The notes beneath the pieces are model-generated. The model was not told the DNA's origin. It made no database searches and saw only the letters and a list, made by a program, of their open reading frames with translations. A stretch of 39,241 nt of DNA from Clostridia bacterium (lineage in GTDB: Bacteria > Bacillota > Clostridia > Christensenellales > Aristaeellaceae): the NCBI GenBank assembly GCA_017937655.1, contig JAGBDE010000021.1, forward strand, positions 1 to 39,241. The letters run 5' to 3'. Shown piece after piece: positions 6,515 to 13,944 of the stretch. The position numbers and the translations under genes are program-made. Position 1 is the stretch's first letter. Each line of letters begins with the position of its first letter.

Positions 6515-7318
6515 TTACTTTTTATCTGATTTCCATACCGGATAGGTACTATTTGCAAATCGGAGCGTATCTTCCATACTCATATTTCGTGTGCCAATTT
6601 GGAAAAACGCTTCTCCGTCCGTCCAAAGCAAATAAACGGAATCCGAAATCTGTATGAGGTCCGCCTCAAAACCCTGAATCAGCGTCTTGCTGATCTCGGC
6701 TCTCTGCATGTCAAACTCTATGACTGTGCAATCCTGTTCGCTGATATTGAAATCAGCATAGCTCGCTCCGGTTTCTTCAGCAATTTCTGGGTCTGTAAAG
6801 GTCACATTGCTGTAGCCAGGGTAGGAAATCAGATTGGTGATTTCATATCCCTCAGGAATCCATGCAGGATAATGACTACCGATCCATTCCACCGGAACAT
6901 CAAAAGAGGCCTCGCGATTTTCCCGGAATTCATATTTTAGAATGCCCAGTTGCAGATTGCTCACCAGTTCCAATACACGGACGCGGAAGGTCTCGCTGAC
7001 GGCCATGGCAACGCCGCCTACCGCGATCATCACTGCCAGCACAATGGCGGCCACCCGGCCCAGCCCAGGCAAAGTCTTTGTAAAAAGGCGCTTGGTATTC
7101 CTGCGGCAAAAATAACGGCTCATCTCTTTTTGGTGCCGCTTTTCCTGCTGGGCAAAGAACGCGTCCATCTCGCCGGTAAGGCCGTCGGCCTGCTCCTTCT
7201 CAAGCTCCCGGAGCAGCTCCTCCGTCTCCTTCTGCAAAAGCATCTGGCCCAGATAGTCGTAAGCCATGTCGTCCAGGGAACGGTCCATGGTCAGGGCGTT
7301 ATTCAGCGCGATGCTCAT
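6515..7318 (-). CDS. Membrane anti-sigma factor-like protein with DUF4367-type domain
   Basis: This 267-residue protein overlaps the sigma gene by ATGA, a sign of translational coupling; AGGAGGAG precedes the ATG. The N-terminal 75 residues are charged and helical, suited to holding a sigma factor in the cytoplasm. A single membrane segment follows at about 87-107 (VAAIVLAVMIAVGGVAMAV). The outside part (about 130-267) resembles DUF4367: WIPEGYEI, a Tyr/Phe-rich strand region, YLLWTDGEAFFQIGT and the final MSMEDTLRFANS. It presumably restrains the upstream ECF-type sigma factor until an envelope signal is sensed. The role is inferred from gene pair and topology. Confidence 0.78.
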   Translation of the reverse strand: MSIALNNALTMDRSLDDMAYDYLGQMLLQKETEELLRELEKEQADGLTGEMDAFFAQQEKRHQKEMSRYFCRRNTKRLFTKTLPGLGRVAAIVLAVMIAVGGVAMAVSETFRVRVLELVSNLQLGILKYEFRENREASFDVPVEWIGSHYPAWIPEGYEITNLISYPGYSNVTFTDPEIAEETGASYADFNISEQDCTVIEFDMQRAEISKTLIQGFEADLIQISDSVYLLWTDGEAFFQIGTRNMSMEDTLRFANSTYPVWKSDKK

Positions 7319-7926
7319 AGGCTCTCCTCCTGTTTTCTGGCAATGTCTTCCAATTTGTGCTTGGCCCGGGACACCGCCGTGCGTGCCGCGCCGTAGCTCA
7401 GGCCAAGAATCTGGCCGATTTCCTCATAATCCAGCATGTCGATGTGCCTTAGCCGGATCAGTTCCCTCTCCCGCTTGGACAAGTGTTCGAAGGAATCCAG
7501 CATTTCCATGGCGTTGTGCTTGCTGAGCACCACTTCGTGCATGGCCCGCTCGTCGGCAATGTCCTCCATTTCCTCGGCGTCCTCCATGGCAAGGGTGATT
7601 TTCTGCTGCCGGGCCAGCTTCTTCAGCTGGGCGTTGCATACATTTCTGGCAAGGCAAACAAGATACGCCGGAAGCTTGTCTTCCGAAACGCTTCGAATGG
7701 TTTTACAATACCGGCACAGGTTAACCACCGCATTGCTCACCGCGTCCTCCATTTCCTGACTGTCAGCAGGAAAAAACTGACGGGCCACCTTGTAAAGCAA
7801 GGGCCTGTACTGGCTGTATATGGTTTCCACAAATTGGCGGTCGTCGTCGCTTTCCAGCATGAGGATGGCCAGCGGAACCGCCATGCCGCCTGCCGCAGCA
7901 ATGCTTTGCGGGTCTATCCATTGCAT
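7315..7926 (-). CDS. ECF-type RNA polymerase sigma factor
   Basis: This 203-residue sigma-70 family protein has only regions 2 and 4. I choose ATG 7926 (MQWIDPQ) because CCGGAGG lies nine bases before it; a longer frame upstream has no ribosome site. Region 2 spans about 48-95 (YSQYRPLLYKVARQF, then MEDAVSNAVVNLCRY). Region 4 spans about 145-195 (LSKRERELIRLRHIDMLDYE and EEIGQILGLSYGAARTAVSRA). It is followed by its likely membrane anti-sigma factor. A promoter at 7998-8026 looks housekeeping, so basal expression need not be autoregulated. The regulon is unknown; the secreted protein at 6061 is a nearby candidate. Confidence 0.85.
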   Translation of the reverse strand: MQWIDPQSIAAAGGMAVPLAILMLESDDDRQFVETIYSQYRPLLYKVARQFFPADSQEMEDAVSNAVVNLCRYCKTIRSVSEDKLPAYLVCLARNVCNAQLKKLARQQKITLAMEDAEEMEDIADERAMHEVVLSKHNAMEMLDSFEHLSKRERELIRLRHIDMLDYEEIGQILGLSYGAARTAVSRAKHKLEDIARKQEESL

Positions 7927-7997
7927 AATGAGATGCCTCCGGTTTATCTGCGTTTTGCGAACATGAAAGGGCAATTTGACTTAGAAAATTCAATATA

Positions 7998-8026
7998 AAG
8001 ATACATGAAATCATCCTTTTCGTCAA
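7998..8026 (-). promoter_or_regulatory. Promoter of the ECF sigma operon
   Basis: On the minus strand TTGACG (8026-8021) and TATCTT (8003-7998) are separated by 17 bases. They lie about 70 bases before the sigma gene start. Confidence 0.65.
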
Positions 8027-8113
8027 TCTTTGTAGGAAAACAGGGAATGTTTCTCGAATGGATAGATATATGTTTTCGCCTTCGGGCCACCAAAAGAAAG
8101 CGGTGATATCCAC

Positions 8114-8578
8114 ATGAAAAAAATGGTTGTGTTTGTGGCGTTCTGTGTCCTTTTGGGCGCAGCATTTCTGCTGTGGTATTTTGCGGGAGAAGATCTGCTG
8201 ACCGGAACATTCAGCAATATTGTGTGCATCACATTTTCCCAGGAAGAGACGACGGTAACCGTTCCCGCCGACGCCCTTCCCGACATCAAATCCTCCCTGC
8301 AGGCCTATGCCAGAAAGGCCCGCCAGCGGAATGCAGCGGACTATACCTTGCCTGATATTCCCCCGTGTTCCTTTACCGTTCTCTACGAAGACGGTACCTC
8401 CAACCTGTTTTCCTACAGCGAGAACCTGAAGCTGCTTTACCGCTACACCCGGGAGGATCGCAAGAAGATCATGCTGGTCTATGACCCGGACTTCACCCTT
8501 CTCCATCAGCTTGAGGCTCTTCTGCCGGAGGAACCCGCCGGGGAGGACGTTCTTTTCCCCGATGCATCGGCCCCGTAA
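8114..8578 (+). CDS. Membrane-anchored protein of unknown function
   Basis: This 154-residue protein is divergent from the sigma operon. An N-terminal hydrophobic segment (VVFVAFCVLLGAAFLLWYF, residues 5-23) has no clear cleavage site, so it is probably an anchored protein with its domain outside. The rest looks alpha/beta with TTVTVPADALPDIKSSLQAY, then FTVLYEDGTSNLFSYSENLKLLYRY and a terminal DPDFTLLHQLEALLP. The ribosome site is weak (GCGGTGATATCC). I do not recognise the family with certainty; small DUF5301-like proteins have a similar layout. Its place beside a sigma/anti-sigma pair allows a regulatory link, but the sequence does not show one. Confidence 0.6.
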   Translation: MKKMVVFVAFCVLLGAAFLLWYFAGEDLLTGTFSNIVCITFSQEETTVTVPADALPDIKSSLQAYARKARQRNAADYTLPDIPPCSFTVLYEDGTSNLFSYSENLKLLYRYTREDRKKIMLVYDPDFTLLHQLEALLPEEPAGEDVLFPDASAP

Positions 8579-8607
8579 GAGTTGTCCTTACAACCTTTGC
8601 AAATCCC

Positions 8608-8636
8608 TTGCCAAAAAAGGAAAAACCGTGTATGAT
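8608..8636 (+). promoter_or_regulatory. Promoter of the GH27-GH51 operon
   Basis: TTGCCA (8608-8613) and TATGAT (8631-8636) with a 17-base spacer, 40 bases before the GH27 start. No operator dyad is obvious around it. Confidence 0.75.
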
Positions 8637-8675
8637 GATGGCACAAACCGCGCCTTTGAAAGGAAGGGCTTACCT

Positions 8676-9959
8676 ATGAAAGATACATACCTGCTGCCCA
8701 AGGATCTTGTGGCAAAAACGCCTCCCATGGGCTGGAACAGCTGGGACTGCTATGCCGCCACCGTCAATGAGGAACAGCTCATCGGCAACGCGGAATACAT
8801 GGCCAAATACCTCAAGGAATACGGCTGGGAGTACATCGTGTGCGATATCCAGTGGTCGGATCCCGTTGCCGGTTCCACGGACGTGACCTACATCAACTTT
8901 GCCAAGCTGAACCTGGACGAATACGGCCGGCAGATCCCCCCGGTGGAACGCTTCCCCTCCGCCGCGAATGGCGTGGGCTTCCGTTCCATCGCGGACCGCA
9001 TCCATGAAATGGGCCTGAAATTCGGCATTCACATCATGCGGGGCATCCCCCGGCAGGCCGTCCACGCACGGCTGCCTGTCCTGGGCACCAATACCACCGC
9101 TGACCGCATTGCAGATCCCTTCTCCGTCAGCCGCTGGAACGGCGATATGTACGGCGTTCTGAACACGCCGGAGGGCCAGGCCTACTACGACTCCATCTTC
9201 CGGCTGTACGCGGAATGGGGCGTGGATTTCGTCAAGGTGGACGACATCTGCAACACCAATATGTATCCCCACAACCCCTATTCCGCCGCCCACGAGGTGG
9301 AGATGATCGCCCGGGCCATCGAGCGGAGCGGCCGCCCCATGGTGCTGAGCCTCTCACCCGGCCCTGCCCAGATCGACAAGCAGTGGCACCTGACCCAGTA
9401 TGCCAACATGTGGCGCATCACCGACGATTTCTGGGACGACTGGCGGCTCTTGAAAGAAATGTTCTGGCGCTGCGAGGTCTGGTGCGGCCAGGGCCGGGAA
9501 GGCTGCTGGCCGGACTGCGACATGCTGCCCCTGGGCAAGCTGCGCATCGGCTTCCACGACCCGGGCATGACCCGCTTCACCAAGGAGGAACAGCGCACCG
9601 TCATGACCCTGTGGAGCATCTTCCGTTCGCCCCTGATCATGGGCGGCGAAATGCGTGAAAACGACGACTGGACCCTGAGCCTCCTCACCAACCGGGATGT
9701 GCTCCGGCTCATCGGCCACAGCCATCATGCCCGCCAGCTGCAGCGCACGGACAGCGCCGCTGCCTGGCACAGCTACGATGAGGACGGCAGCGAATATCTC
9801 GCCCTGTTCAACCTGAGCGATGAAGAGCAGGAAATCAGCGCAGAAATCGACTTTGGCGGCAAGGCCATCCGGGAACTCTGGGGCCGGGACGATCTGCTCA
9901 CCGGCGCAAACTCCGCCCGGATTCCCGCCCACGGCGCCATTCTGATCCACGCAAAATAA
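8676..9959 (+). CDS. Glycoside hydrolase family 27 (alpha-galactosidase or beta-L-arabinopyranosidase)
   Basis: This 427-residue cytoplasmic retaining glycosidase starts at ATG 8676, behind AAAGGAAGGG; no signal peptide. The clan-D (beta/alpha)8 barrel begins with TPPMGWNSWDCY (15-26). The nucleophile Asp is in FVKVDD (D189), the acid/base Asp in WRITDD (D250), and the conserved WPDCDMLPLG and FRSPLIMGG blocks follow. A short C-terminal beta domain ends in the expected manner. The substrate-loop position, often DDxW in alpha-galactosidases, reads CDIQW here, so beta-L-arabinopyranosidase activity is a serious alternative. It sits 24 bases before a GH51 arabinofuranosidase, suggesting intracellular breakdown of arabinose/galactose-bearing oligosaccharides. 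No transporter is adjacent. Confidence 0.9.
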   Translation: MKDTYLLPKDLVAKTPPMGWNSWDCYAATVNEEQLIGNAEYMAKYLKEYGWEYIVCDIQWSDPVAGSTDVTYINFAKLNLDEYGRQIPPVERFPSAANGVGFRSIADRIHEMGLKFGIHIMRGIPRQAVHARLPVLGTNTTADRIADPFSVSRWNGDMYGVLNTPEGQAYYDSIFRLYAEWGVDFVKVDDICNTNMYPHNPYSAAHEVEMIARAIERSGRPMVLSLSPGPAQIDKQWHLTQYANMWRITDDFWDDWRLLKEMFWRCEVWCGQGREGCWPDCDMLPLGKLRIGFHDPGMTRFTKEEQRTVMTLWSIFRSPLIMGGEMRENDDWTLSLLTNRDVLRLIGHSHHARQLQRTDSAAAWHSYDEDGSEYLALFNLSDEEQEISAEIDFGGKAIRELWGRDDLLTGANSARIPAHGAILIHAK

Positions 9960-9983
9960 CCAACATTTTTGGAGGACGATATT

Positions 9984-11447
9984 ATGGCAACCATTACCAT
10001 CGACGCTTCCCGTCCGGGAGCCAAAATCAACAAAAACCTTTACGGCAACTTCTCTGAGCACCTGGGACGGTGCATCTACGGCGGCCTGTTCGTAGGCAAG
10101 GACTCCCCCATTCCCAACGTCAACGGCATGCGCACGGACGTGGTGGAAGCCCTGAAAAAGCTGAACCTGCCTGTGCTGCGCTGGCCCGGCGGATGCTTCG
10201 CCGACGAATACCACTGGCGGGACGGCATCGGCCCCCAGGAAGGCCGCAAGCGCATGGTGAACACCAATTGGGGCGGCGTGGTGGAGGACAACTCCTTCGG
10301 CACCCACGAGTTCCTGGAGCTGTGCGACCAGATCGGCTGCGAGCCCTACATCAACGCCAACGTGGGCAGCGGCAGCGTGCAGGAAATGGCCGAGTGGGTG
10401 GAATACCTCAACTCTGACGGCGACTCCACCATCGCCCAGCAGCGTTGGGCAAACGGCCGCAAGGAGCCCTTCGGCGTGAAGTTCTGGGGCGTGGGCAACG
10501 AAAACTGGGGTTGCGGCGGCAACATGCGCCCCGAATACTATGCCGACGTTTATCGCCGCTACCAGACCTACTGCCGTAACTACGGCGATAACAAGCTGTA
10601 CCGCATCGCCTGCGGCCCCAGCGGCGACGACTGGAACTGGACTGAAGTGCTGATGAAGAACGCGGCGGCCCACCTGGACGCCATCACCCTGCACCAGTAC
10701 ACCGTCCCCGGCGACTGGACCGACAAGGGCAGTGCCACCGATTTCAGCAAGGAAATGTACCTGACCACCCTGGAAAAGGCCGCCGACATCGAGCGGATGA
10801 TCAAGGGCCACCTTGCCATCATGGACAAGTATGACAAGGAGCACCGCGTGGGCCTGATCGTGGACGAATGGGGCTGCTGGCACAACGTGGAGCCCGGCAC
10901 CAACCCCGGCTTCCTCTACCAGCAGAACACCATGCGTGACGCCATGGTGGCCGCTATCCACCTGGACATCTTCAACCGCCACGCCGACCGCATCCCCATG
11001 GCCAACATCGCCCAGATGGTCAACGTGCTGCAGGCCGTCATCCTCACCGACGGCGCGGAAATGCTGCTGACCCCCACCTACCATGTGTTCGACATGTATC
11101 GCCCCCACATGGAAGCCCAGCTGCTGGACTGCATGGTGGCCAGCGACATGCTCACCGGCAGTCTGAAGAAGGTCACCGCCTCCGCCTCCATCAAGGACGG
11201 CGCGGTCACCCTGACCTGCTCCAACCTGTCCGACGTGGACGAGGAGGAAGTGCTGATTCAGGTCAATGGCCTGAAGCCTACCGACGTGACCATCAGCCTG
11301 CTTGCCGGCGAATGCCACGCCATGAACACCTTCGAAAACAAGGAAAACGTCACCATCAAGCCCTGCACCGATTTCACCGTCACGGACGCCGGCATCAGCC
11401 TGAAGCTGCCCGCCTGCTCCGTGGCCGCCATCACCGTCCGTGGCTGA
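9984..11447 (+). CDS. GH51 alpha-L-arabinofuranosidase
   Basis: This 487-residue cytoplasmic enzyme removes terminal alpha-L-arabinofuranose from arabinan or arabinoxylan oligosaccharides. ATG 9984 follows GGAGGACG. The family N-terminus ([20 protein letters not shown]) and [13 protein letters not shown] are intact. The acid/base Glu is in WGVGNENWG (E173) and the nucleophile Glu in [10 protein letters not shown] (E295). The C-terminal beta-sandwich covers about 385-487. Length is normal for GH51. It is the second gene after the GH27, under one promoter, and overlaps the next gene by 8 bases. There is no signal peptide, so the substrate must be imported. Confidence 0.94.
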   Translation: MATITIDASRPGAKINKNLYGNFSEHLGRCIYGGLFVGKDSPIPNVNGMRTDVVEALKKLNLPVLRWPGGCFADEYHWRDGIGPQEGRKRMVNTNWGGVVEDNSFGTHEFLELCDQIGCEPYINANVGSGSVQEMAEWVEYLNSDGDSTIAQQRWANGRKEPFGVKFWGVGNENWGCGGNMRPEYYADVYRRYQTYCRNYGDNKLYRIACGPSGDDWNWTEVLMKNAAAHLDAITLHQYTVPGDWTDKGSATDFSKEMYLTTLEKAADIERMIKGHLAIMDKYDKEHRVGLIVDEWGCWHNVEPGTNPGFLYQQNTMRDAMVAAIHLDIFNRHADRIPMANIAQMVNVLQAVILTDGAEMLLTPTYHVFDMYRPHMEAQLLDCMVASDMLTGSLKKVTASASIKDGAVTLTCSNLSDVDEEEVLIQVNGLKPTDVTISLLAGECHAMNTFENKENVTIKPCTDFTVTDAGISLKLPACSVAAITVRG

Positions 11448-11703
11448 GCGGGTCTGCCGCTGCCTGCTCCGGGAGCAGGACTCCACCCGGCCCCTGTATG
11501 AAATCATCCAGGACTATCTGGACACCCTGCCGGAAAATCAGCGGGCGGATGACCAGCTCTACCAGGCCCGGCTGAACCTTTGCCGCGACTGCACGGAGCT
11601 GCGCAACGGCACCTGCGTGCTCTGCGGCTGCTACGTAGAGGCCCGGGCCGCCAAGCGGAGCATGAGCTGCCCCATGGTGCCACCCAGGTGGGAAAAGGAA
11701 TAA
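11440..11703 (+). CDS. Small zinc-ribbon-like protein, DUF6171 family
   Basis: This protein of 87 residues probably starts at GTG 11440, inside the end of the GH51 gene; no clear ribosome site precedes it, so translational coupling is likely. It carries a cysteine set that looks metal-binding: LCRDC, then [16 protein letters not shown] and SCPMVPPRW. The CxxC...CxLCGC...C pattern and WE ending match the DUF6171 proteins I recall from Clostridia. Function is unknown. It ends 3 bases before a strong terminator. Its link to the two glycosidases may be only positional. Confidence 0.72.
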   Translation: MAERVCRCLLREQDSTRPLYEIIQDYLDTLPENQRADDQLYQARLNLCRDCTELRNGTCVLCGCYVEARAAKRSMSCPMVPPRWEKE

Positions 11704-11705
11704 GC

Positions 11706-11738
11706 AAAAACCGTCCGTTTTTCAACGGACGGTTTTTT
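11706..11738. terminator. Bidirectional terminator
   Basis: AAACCGTCCGTT and AACGGACGGTTT form a 12-bp stem with a TTTC loop. A and T runs on both sides let it stop the GH27-GH51 operon and the opposing rodA transcript. It directly precedes the 20-nt repeat at 11740. Confidence 0.9.
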
Positions 11739-11739
11739 A

Positions 11740-11759
11740 TGGAGGTGCAGGAGGCACTG
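11740..11759 (+). repeat. 20-nt repeat, copy 1 (hairpin-forming)
   Basis: Identical to 23386-23405 over 20 bases (TGGAGGTGCA...GCACTG). It contains GTGC-AGGAG-GCAC, a small hairpin. Like copy 2 it lies just after a terminator hairpin, in the same orientation, between a plus-strand operon end and a minus-strand operon end. Confidence 0.8.
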
Positions 11760-11778
11760 ATCCGCAACCTTAGTCGGC

Positions 11779-11907
11779 GTGCAGCTCGCTACCCGCGAGC
11801 TACACTTGCCTCGGTTGACGACTGCGGGGCGCTAACGCCTTTGGCGTTGTGTCCACTGGACACACGCTTCCCTCCGTCTCCCCTGCCGGGTGTGGGCAGA
11901 GCCCACA
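11779..11907. repeat. Array of short perfect hairpins downstream of rodA
   Basis: Four compact dyads follow each other: AGCTCGC-TACCC-GCGAGCT at 11783-11801 (extended by GTG/CAC), AACGCC-TTT-GGCGTT at 11834-11848, TGTGTCC-ACT-GGACACA at 11848-11864, and TGTGGGC-AGA-GCCCACA at 11891-11907. Three have three-base loops. With the hairpin of the 11740 repeat and the terminator at 11706, this gap is almost wholly structured. No protein is credible here. It could protect mRNA 3' ends or be a miniature repeat element. Confidence 0.6.
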
Positions 11908-11931
11908 AACCTTTCCTCGTAGCTAATTCAA

Positions 11932-13137
11932 TTATTTATAATACCTGCTGCTAGCGTTCTGGGTCTGCAGGGCCAGGCCCGGCATAGAAGCGCTGCTGCG
12001 GTTCTTGACCACGTTCAGCACCAGGCCGATGCCCGCCATGTTGGTCATCATGTTACTGCCGCCGTAGCTGAGGAATGGCAGCGGAATGCCGGTAACCGGC
12101 ATCAGGCCGGTGGTCATGCCCACGTTCTCAAACACGTGGAAGAACATCATGGCCATCACGCCGATAATCACCAGCTGGCCAAAGCGGTTCATGGTGTACC
12201 GGGACAGGTACAGCATCCGCAGGATGATGCAGAAATACAGCAGGATCACCGCCAGGCAGCCCACGAAGCCCCAGGCCTCGCCGATGGTGGCGAAGATGAA
12301 GTCCGTCCAGTCTTCCGGCACGTAGTCCAGCTGGCTGAAGCTGCCCTGCACAAAGGTTCCCACGCCGCTGACGCCGCCGGAACCAATGGCGATCTTGGAG
12401 TTGTTCACCTGGTAAGTAGCGCCCTCGTCCACCAGGGAGGGATCGAGGAAGCTGAGGATACGGATCACGCGGTAGTTGTCCGAGCCGGAAACGGTGATCA
12501 CCGCATACAGCACCACCAGCAGGATGGCAAAAATGGCCATAAAGGTCACGATCAGCCGCCAGCGCATGCCGCCAAAGAACATCATGGCCACGAAGATGAC
12601 GGCCATAACCAGCACGGAGCCCATTTCGCCCTGGGCAAGGGTCAGCGCCACAGGCGGCCCCATCAGCATGCACAGCTGGAAGAAGCTCTTCGCATCGCCC
12701 ATGGGGTTATCGTTGGTCTCCAGGTATTTGGCCAGGGCGATGATACAGGCAAGTTTGACGAACTCCGAGGGCTGGATGGTGTAACCCCAGATAATGTCCG
12801 TCCAGGCCTTCACGCCCTGAGCCTGGTTACTGACCAGGGTGATGAGCAGCAGCAGACAGGCCAGCATGTAAAACAGGTTGGCACGGCGGCGGATCAGCTC
12901 GTAGGGGGCGTAGGTCAAAACGCCGATGATCAGCGGCGATACCAGCAGGAAGATGGACTGACGCATGCCGTAGTAGCTGGACACGATGTAGTTCAGGGCG
13001 CCTTCCTGCACCTCGGTGTTGATGGAGAAGGTAGCCACGGTCACGGCCAGCACGCCGAAGGCGGCCAGCGTGTATACCATCACCGTCAGGGGGATGTCAA
13101 AATGGGCCCGGGAACGCCGGGATTCGTTCAGCATCAT
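11932..13137 (-). CDS. rodA: Rod-shape peptidoglycan polymerase RodA (SEDS family)
   Basis: This 401-residue polytopic protein has about ten membrane segments. It polymerises lipid II glycan chains during elongation together with a class B penicillin-binding protein. SEDS signatures are GVKAWTDIIWGYTIQPSEFVK (near 108-128), the LAQGEMGSVLV block with the conserved acidic residue, and the C-terminal GMTTGLMPVTGIPLPFLSYGGS. It overlaps minD: the stop of minD lies inside two tandem ATG codons (13137 and 13134), either of which could start it behind GGGAGG. Clustering with mreBCD and mrdA supports RodA rather than FtsW. It is the last gene of the operon. Confidence 0.93.
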   Translation of the reverse strand: MMLNESRRSRAHFDIPLTVMVYTLAAFGVLAVTVATFSINTEVQEGALNYIVSSYYGMRQSIFLLVSPLIIGVLTYAPYELIRRRANLFYMLACLLLLITLVSNQAQGVKAWTDIIWGYTIQPSEFVKLACIIALAKYLETNDNPMGDAKSFFQLCMLMGPPVALTLAQGEMGSVLVMAVIFVAMMFFGGMRWRLIVTFMAIFAILLVVLYAVITVSGSDNYRVIRILSFLDPSLVDEGATYQVNNSKIAIGSGGVSGVGTFVQGSFSQLDYVPEDWTDFIFATIGEAWGFVGCLAVILLYFCIILRMLYLSRYTMNRFGQLVIIGVMAMMFFHVFENVGMTTGLMPVTGIPLPFLSYGGSNMMTNMAGIGLVLNVVKNRSSASMPGLALQTQNASSRYYK

Positions 13138-13919
13138 ACGCTCAGGCCTCCCTTCCGGCGGAAAAGGCCTTTCTTTGCGCCAACTTCCGGCATGGGCACA
13201 TACTCGCCCAGGAAACGCTGGCAGATCCGCTCCACAGCCTTGGCTGCGGGGCAGTTCTTTTCCATGAAGTTCTCATGGGTGTTCAGAGAGGCGATGATCT
13301 GGGCGTCATCAGGGATGTAGCCCAAAAGCGGCACGTCCAGCTGGTTGGCCACCACCTGGGGGCTGTACATCAGGCCCTTTTTGACCAAGTCCTCCCGAAC
13401 CCGGTTCACAATCAGCAGCGGCCGGCCCTTACCCTCCTCCTCCATCACGGCAATCAGCCGCTCCGCATTGCGGATGGCCACGTCGTCCGGAGTGACCACG
13501 ATGAGGCAGTCGTCGCAGGCGGGAAGCAGGTTTTTCAGCCCCCTGCCCACGCCCGCAGGAGCGTCCACCAGAATGTAAGCGTACCGCTTCTTCAGTTTGG
13601 ACAGGATCTTTACATAGGTCTCCGGCTCCACGTCGCCGTGGCCCGCGCTCTGGGAGGCAGGCAGCAGGGACAGCTTCTCGCTGCCGGAATGGTCCAGCAG
13701 AGCCGTTTTCAGCTTGCATTCCCGGTTGGCCACGTCCACCAGGTTGTACACCACTTGGTTGTGCAGGTTCATCAGCATGTCCAGGTCCCTGAGGCCCTGA
13801 TCCGCATCCACACAGCAGGTCATCATCTGCCGCCGGGCCAAGGCAAAGCCCAGGGCAGCCGTCAGCATGGACTTGCCCACGCCTCCTTTGCCCGATGCAA
13901 TCAGCCAGGACTGGCTCAT
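13134..13919 (-). CDS. minD: MinD-like septum-site ATPase
   Basis: This 261-residue ParA/MinD-superfamily ATPase starts at ATG 13919 behind GGGAGGG. A deviant Walker A motif is at residues 10-17 (GKGGVGKS), switch I around VDADQGLRDLD and Walker B in YILVDAPAGVG. The C-terminus carries a short basic, partly amphipathic tail (KKGLFRRKGG) that could be the membrane-targeting sequence. It lies between mrdA and rodA, where many Clostridia keep minCDE, yet no minC or minE gene is found beside it. It probably takes part in division-site or elongation-machinery placement, but MinD with no neighbouring partners leaves the mechanism open. Confidence 0.85.
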   Translation of the reverse strand: MSQSWLIASGKGGVGKSMLTAALGFALARRQMMTCCVDADQGLRDLDMLMNLHNQVVYNLVDVANRECKLKTALLDHSGSEKLSLLPASQSAGHGDVEPETYVKILSKLKKRYAYILVDAPAGVGRGLKNLLPACDDCLIVVTPDDVAIRNAERLIAVMEEEGKGRPLLIVNRVREDLVKKGLMYSPQVVANQLDVPLLGYIPDDAQIIASLNTHENFMEKNCPAAKAVERICQRFLGEYVPMPEVGAKKGLFRRKGGLSV

Positions 13920-13944
13920 GTTTTTCCCTCCCTGCTTGAGTGGT

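Noticed and set aside
8481-8675. Upstream extension of the GH27 gene
   Set aside because: It would overlap the preceding gene and the promoter; the GH27 start at 8676 has its own ribosome site.
9354-11507. 717-codon minus-strand frame across GH27 and GH51
   Set aside because: Antisense to two glycosidases with complete catalytic motifs; composition is His/Val/Gly-rich and unlike any protein.
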